A DNA stretch of 64,000 nt from Antitrichia curtipendula (lineage: Eukaryota > Streptophyta > Bryopsida > Hypnales > Leucodontaceae), in the NCBI GenBank assembly GCA_951230915.1, contig OX579641.1:3286001-3350000 (forward strand), in the 5' to 3' direction. This document shows, piece by piece, positions 59,869-64,000 of this stretch. Position numbers and translations under genes: made by a program. Within the stretch, counting starts at the first letter, position 1. Each line of letters starts with the position of its first letter. The notes under the pieces are model-generated. The model ran no database searches. It saw only the letters and a program-made list of their open reading frames with translations, and had not been told where the DNA came from.

Positions 59869-60138
59869 GGTACCCCTAAAACTGCACCATGTCTAAAACT
59901 GCCACCATCAATCTGTACATCTTCAAAATCAATATGAACCTACATAGAAGAAACAATTTTAGAATATCTACCAAAACAAATTGACCTTTTATAACTTTTG
60001 CATATGGTTTCCAAATGTCACAGTTGTTGGTGCGTTGGAACCTCCTATCAATTGACAATAGAATATCATTAAATTTTGAGCAATGCAATTATAGTAACTA
60101 CGCACAGAAGCAAAAAGTGGCGGTTTTGGGGGTGCCCA
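59869..60138. mobile_element. MITE family D, copy 4, upstream of the prenyltransferase gene
   Basis: Best preserved termini of the family: GGTACCCCTAAAACTGC at the left and, inverted, GGGCACCCCCAAAACCGC at the right. Consensus TIR GGkrCCCCYAAAACYGC. Internal ATAACTTTTGCATATGG and CCTCCTATCAATTG. It ends about 260 bp before the HST start codon. Confidence 0.75.
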
Positions 60139-60323
60139 CCTTAAATAAAATGAAGAGTGTGGCTGTCGGCAAAACCAGGTCGGGTATCACCTTGGCCTTA
60201 TCCGGGCCAAATGTCCTAGCATCGGAACCGAACCTGAGCTCCGGAAGACTCTGCTCAGGCCGGGGCAACCTGATCCCGGAAGAAGCCTCCTCGCCGTGGA
60301 GACACGAGTGATCCTCCCGCACA

Positions 60324-60491
60324 ATGGATTTCGATTCCGCCGTCGCAGCGAATTCTGATCCCGAGCTCGCCCATACCCAATTCCAATTCCAACAGCAACA
60401 TGGCTTCTCTCACGGCAACAATTGTCAGAGTACACGCACCAGCCGCACCAGCATTCGCATTCGCAGCTCACGCACCCACGAAGTCCAGTAA
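60324..60491 (+). other. Overlapping upstream ORF before HST
   Basis: The ATG at 60324 has A at -3 and G at +4. It opens a 55-codon frame ([17 protein letters not shown]...) that overlaps the HST start in a different frame and stops at 60489-60491. Relevant only if transcription starts upstream of 60324. Confidence 0.4.
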
Positions 60492-61635
60492 CACATCATC
60501 CCTCCCACATTGCGCATTACGAGGCCAGTTTGCAGGGATTCGCACCCGCCAATTTAGGTTTCGGAGCGATGGCTATGGAGCTGCAAGTGCAGAAAGGCTA
60601 TGGCGCATTTGCTGCTCAAACGCCGGAGCTGAAGGGATGCAACCACCAGAGTCCGAGCAGGATTTGCTCGGCAGTCGCGACCCTGTAGCGTCATTCGTGG
60701 TATCTTCGACGCCATTGCCGTTGTACCAACGAATTGCGCTCTTCTACGACGCGTTCTGGCGCTTCCTGCGCCCGCACACCATCCGCGGGACGTTTCTGGG
60801 CACCACGGCGCTCGTGACGCGCGCTTTGTTGGAGAATCCTTCCCTAATTGACTGGGTGTTGCTGCCCAAGGCGCTTCGTGGTTTGCTCGCGCTCTTGTGC
60901 GGGAACGGCTTCATCGTCGGGATCAATCAGATTTACGACTCCGGGATTGACAAGGTGAACAAGCCGTTCTTGCCCATTGCGGCTGGGGATTTGTCTGTTC
61001 CTGCTGCGTGGGCGCTTGTAATCGGCCTTGCTGCTTTGGGAGTCGGCATTGTGGCGACCAATTTCGGACCTCTGATTACGACGTTGTACAGTTTAGGGTT
61101 GTTTCTCGGGACGATATATTCCGTTCCGCCGTTGCGGTTGAAGCAGCAACCCGTCCCTGCGTTTCTGATCATTGCGACGGTGCGCGGGTTCTTGCTCAAC
61201 TTTGGGGTGTATTACGCGACAAGAGCTGCGTTAGGGTTGTCCTATGAATGGAGCCCGTCCGTGATCTTCATCACCATATTTGTTACGGTGTTTGCGACGG
61301 TGATTGCGATTACGAAAGACTTGCCGGATATTGAAGGGGACAAGAAATTCAATATTTCGACGTTCGCGACCAAGATGGGCGTGCAAAAGATTTCCTTTCT
61401 GGGAGCGGGTTTGTTGCTTGCGAATTACGTGGGAGCCATTGTCGCGGCGTTCTATCTGCCGCATGCGTTCAAGAGGAACATCATGGTCGCTGGGCATGGC
61501 GTTTTAGGGTTGTGCCTGGTTTATCAGACGTGGTTGTTGGATACGGGGAAATACTCCAAGGACGCCATAGCTGGTTTCTACAGATTTATTTGGAACTTGT
61601 TTTACTCTGAGTATGTATTGTTCCCGTTTATATGA
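60400..61635 (+). CDS. HST: Homogentisate solanesyltransferase, chloroplast
   Basis: UbiA-family membrane prenyltransferase that joins solanesyl diphosphate to homogentisate with loss of CO2, giving 2-methyl-6-solanesyl-1,4-benzoquinol, the plastoquinone precursor, in the plastid envelope. A single uninterrupted frame of 411 residues starts at the ATG at 60400 (A at -3, G at +4). Residues 1 to ~75 are Ala/Ser/Arg-rich, a transit peptide. The first Asp motif NQIYDSGID is at 176-184 and the second, KDLPDIEGD, at 306-314; both bind Mg-diphosphate. The stretches [31 protein letters not shown] and [10 protein letters not shown], and the C-terminal [13 protein letters not shown], are those of HST rather than tocopherol-type HPT, which reads INKPYLPLASGE in this region. 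About eight or nine hydrophobic segments follow the transit peptide. The absence of introns is unusual for a plant HST. Confidence 0.94.
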   Translation: MASLTATIVRVHAPAAPAFAFAAHAPTKSSNTSSLPHCALRGQFAGIRTRQFRFRSDGYGAASAERLWRICCSNAGAEGMQPPESEQDLLGSRDPVASFVVSSTPLPLYQRIALFYDAFWRFLRPHTIRGTFLGTTALVTRALLENPSLIDWVLLPKALRGLLALLCGNGFIVGINQIYDSGIDKVNKPFLPIAAGDLSVPAAWALVIGLAALGVGIVATNFGPLITTLYSLGLFLGTIYSVPPLRLKQQPVPAFLIIATVRGFLLNFGVYYATRAALGLSYEWSPSVIFITIFVTVFATVIAITKDLPDIEGDKKFNISTFATKMGVQKISFLGAGLLLANYVGAIVAAFYLPHAFKRNIMVAGHGVLGLCLVYQTWLLDTGKYSKDAIAGFYRFIWNLFYSEYVLFPFI

Positions 61636-62593
61636 TCATAGGCGCCGTCTCTTTCTCTCTCACCTCAATTGACTTCCACTTTCAAGCTTCACAATTGATT
61701 CTTGTACACAATTTTGGCATCCTTTGTTTCGTGTTCTTCCCAGTATTTTGTGGTAACGAAATGGTACATGAGATTGATGGACTGTATATTTCATGTTGAG
61801 AATTTAACTGTTGCATTCTACAGAAATTTTTTTAGAGCAATCTTTCATTTTTGACCTCAATCTGTGAGTGAGTCCACTACACTTTTCAATAATACGTTTT
61901 TTTGTGAGAGTATACCAAAGCATCGGAGATACTGTGAATAGTCAAATAGCGAGCCAGTGCGCCAATTCCCAGAGCCATTTTTCGTAGAGTAGCTTCTTGT
62001 TTCTTTTTTACGTCTGTCTAAGTTTTGGGTGTGGAGCCTTCTTCAAGGTAGATGAACTATAAATTGAAGCTTCAATTGCAGGATTCAAAGTAAGGTTCTG
62101 TATTGGCAATCCTTGACAGTTTTTACACCAGCGTTGATACCTTTTGACAGAAGTAACGCCTGTGTGAATTGGCAATTGATCTGTTGTAATGTGAAAATTG
62201 AAGCGTCAAAATTCTGCTTGGTGGGACTACTTGCAGCCCAAGCATTGCCAACTGGCAAGTGCATTCTGACAGAAGTAAAGCTTTGCGTGAAATGGCAATG
62301 TTATAATGTGAACCATATCATTTTCACGGTAATGACACAACTTGATTCTCAAAAACTACTCACTTGCAGTCCTGCAAACATTGGATTCATACAAAGCACT
62401 TGGTGTGTTGGTTTAGAGTAAGGTGCACTGTTCAAGTTGAAAGCATGAAGTCATTCAAATGTCATAGTTTCTTTGACCACTCCGAAAGAGGGGTATATTT
62501 TATAATCCTTCTCATTATAAGCCCTTAGATCAACAAAAGTACGGGTCTGGATGTTCAAAATTGTGGCAATATATCTGAGAATGCAATCGAGCC
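61636..62593. other. 3' UTR and spacer downstream of HST
   Basis: No further coding exon recognised. ACCAGCGTTGATACC-like and AACTGGCAAGTGCATTCTGACAGAAGTAA stretches (in parts, 62125-62280) form a loose direct repeat (CTGACAGAAGTAA/TTGACAGAAGTAA). Confidence 0.4.
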
Positions 62594-62809
62594 TCAGCTC
62601 TCGGGAATTATGTAGTCCTTTGCAACACTAAACAAAGCATATCCACAACCCTCAATGCCTGGTACTGAAGATGGTTTCACATAGTTGGCGTCAACACATT
62701 GGGACAGTTTGCTGACGACAGTAGAAGCCAAGGAGCTGGAATATTCTTCATAGAGATCGTTGAGACAAATATTTGAAGCGAGTGTCGACTGAAGCATCTG
62801 AAGGGAACA
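62594..62809 (-). other. Candidate terminal exon, unrecognised
   Basis: The minus-strand frame from the ATG at 62797 gives 67 codons ending ...IIPES-stop. A CTTCAG acceptor-like sequence sits directly before the ATG, and codon composition looks coding. I do not recognise the protein (contains KLSQCVDANYVKPSS and CGYALFSVAKDY). It lies downstream of RPS21 on the same strand, so it could be an alternative last exon, a separate small gene, or chance. Confidence 0.25.
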
Positions 62810-63164
62810 CGGATACTGTACCTCTAGCTCAAGCGTAAAACAAAGTTACAGCATTCTCCAGGCAAGAATGAAATCGAACAAAACATTGAAGATTTACCAG
62901 ACAGAAGACCTTATTTCTGAGTGCAACATTTGAGGAAAGAAACACGGGCATATACCAAAAGACCGAAGATGAGAAAATCAAATTTGCAGAAGACTACGCC
63001 CAATTGGAAGGTAGATAGATGAGAACAATGGCACACAGAAATTTCCAACATTTGAACACGCTCTTTTTCCAGGGACTTGATTACTCATTGAAAAACATTT
63101 TCAGTCCAGTACAAAAGAGAGTGCAGCGACCCATATCAATTAGAATAATACAACTCAACTCCAC
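62810..63164. other. Spacer / RPS21 3' UTR
   Basis: The part next to 63165 is probably the 3' UTR of RPS21 (minus). Nothing else recognised. Confidence 0.4.
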
Positions 63165-63812
63165 CTATTGTCCAAGCTCTGCCTTTTTCTTTGCCCACAA
63201 CCTGTCCAAGGCACTGTCGGCATCCCCCTGCATGACATACATAACAAGCTCAGATTACAGCATCTACAGACCCTGCCCATGCAAAACTATAGATCATTCC
63301 ACAGAAGGCAGAAACCCAGGCACAAATAAACATGGCGTCGTGTAAATGATAAGAGTTCGCAAGCAATAGAACATAGTTTGAAGGTAAAAGGAATGTGAAG
63401 ACTGGTGTTAGCTAGTTCTTAATGATGAATTTGCATACGCCTTAGGACTCGATTTAGTTTGCTAGATTATGTCCAACAGCGAACATGCCTTAAGCGTTAA
63501 GAAAAACACTCGGATACAAATGAAATCATAAGCTGACGCAAATAGTACCTTCTATATTACCTCTCAACATAACCTTCGTCCATATACGGAATATATTAGG
63601 TCAACAAAGATGATTTAAAAAAAAGTGTATTCCAACTTTAGAAAGCGAGGAGGAACGAGAAGAGCACGCAGCAACGAACCTGAGCACGGACGAATCCGCA
63701 TAAGGCGAAGGTAGTGAACTGGCCAGTGTAGACGCCGTTCTCATCGACGTGACCGACGTTCAGCTGGACGGAGGCAACATCCTTGGAAGTGATCAACCTA
63801 TTGGTTGATGAA
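63165..63812 (-). CDS. RPS21: 40S ribosomal protein S21, 3' part (partial gene)
   Basis: Component of the cytosolic small ribosomal subunit, needed for late 40S maturation and translation. Two coding exons are visible: 63680-63812 ([20 protein letters not shown], then [20 protein letters not shown] and VRAQ) and 63165-63227 ([20 protein letters not shown], then TAG). The 452-bp intron has GT-AG ends. Both segments match the strongly conserved eukaryotic S21e family, which is about 80 residues long. The leading T at 63812 completes a Cys codon (TG/T), as in the family's KCS/KCA-TNR context. The ~17 N-terminal residues (MQN...LYIPRKC type) are not found in 63813-64000, so the first exon lies beyond the right edge. 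Confidence 0.93.
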
Positions 63813-64000
63813 CTGCAATTACAAAAAGAACAGAACATGCAGAATTTTAGAGCCTCATTCACTACCGTCGAATGCATTCCGCGGACCATAAATTTCACAC
63901 TCGCAACCCCTGAATTCGAACCGGAACCCCAAAAGAGCATGAAACTAGGGTTTAGGGCTTTAAAAAGCAAAGAGCACACTACATATCGAAAATTTAGGGG
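63813..64000 (-). promoter_or_regulatory. RPS21 intron with telo-box-like motif
   Basis: The minus strand reads GCCCTAAACCCTAG (about 63945-63958), a telo-box (AAACCCTA), which is common in promoters, leaders and first introns of plant ribosomal-protein genes. The sequence ends in an intron acceptor (TAATTGCAG) before exon 63680-63812. No S21 N-terminal codons were found here. Confidence 0.5.

Noticed and set aside
55561..61635. Dioxygenase and HST as a biosynthetic cluster
   Set aside because: They are only 2.3 kb apart but no shared pathway is supported; the dioxygenase lacks any feature tying it to homogentisate or quinone metabolism.

Overview
The window reads as nuclear DNA of a land plant. 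It carries a plastid-targeted homogentisate prenyltransferase, a plant-type 2-oxoglutarate/Fe(II) dioxygenase, a cytosolic ribosomal protein S21 gene, a ten-exon armadillo-repeat gene with a transit-peptide-like N-terminus, a Ty1/copia LTR element and Stowaway-like MITEs. All genes use GT-AG introns. A seedless plant (bryophyte, lycophyte or fern) is my guess, from the intronless prenyltransferase, the Tc1-like transposase relic and the sparse, MITE-rich AT-rich spacers. No species can be named from the sequence alone.

Layout. 1-960 is a GC-richer island without a recognisable gene. About 1-44 kb holds no intact host gene. It is AT-rich and largely built from old short repeats: a degraded Tc1/mariner transposase (~9.1-9.65 kb), a small but structurally complete copia element with LTRs and target-site duplication (10965-13283), a 577-bp fold-back element (14505-15081), a Stowaway-like MITE (36861-37395), two long trinucleotide microsatellites, several TIR-bearing families, and above all a family of ~270-980 bp non-coding units bounded by TTAA plus a CCCCTAAAG-like inverted end. 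From 44 kb on the DNA is gene-bearing: the ARM-repeat gene (44118-51412, minus), a second Stowaway copy and a perfect 46-bp inverted repeat (52.1-52.8 kb), the dioxygenase (55561-58058, plus), homogentisate solanesyltransferase (60400-61635, plus), and the last two coding exons of RPS21 (63165-63812, minus; first exon beyond the right edge).

The four genes do not form an obvious pathway. The prenyltransferase makes the plastoquinone precursor in the plastid, the ARM protein may also be plastidial, and the dioxygenase has no assignable substrate. The most unusual content is in the repeats: a copia element whose reverse-transcriptase segment is inverted inside otherwise intact LTRs, giving a 317-bp internal inverted repeat, and the TTAA-bounded family, whose neighbouring units share a single TTAA. 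No CRISPR array, rRNA or tRNA gene was recognised.
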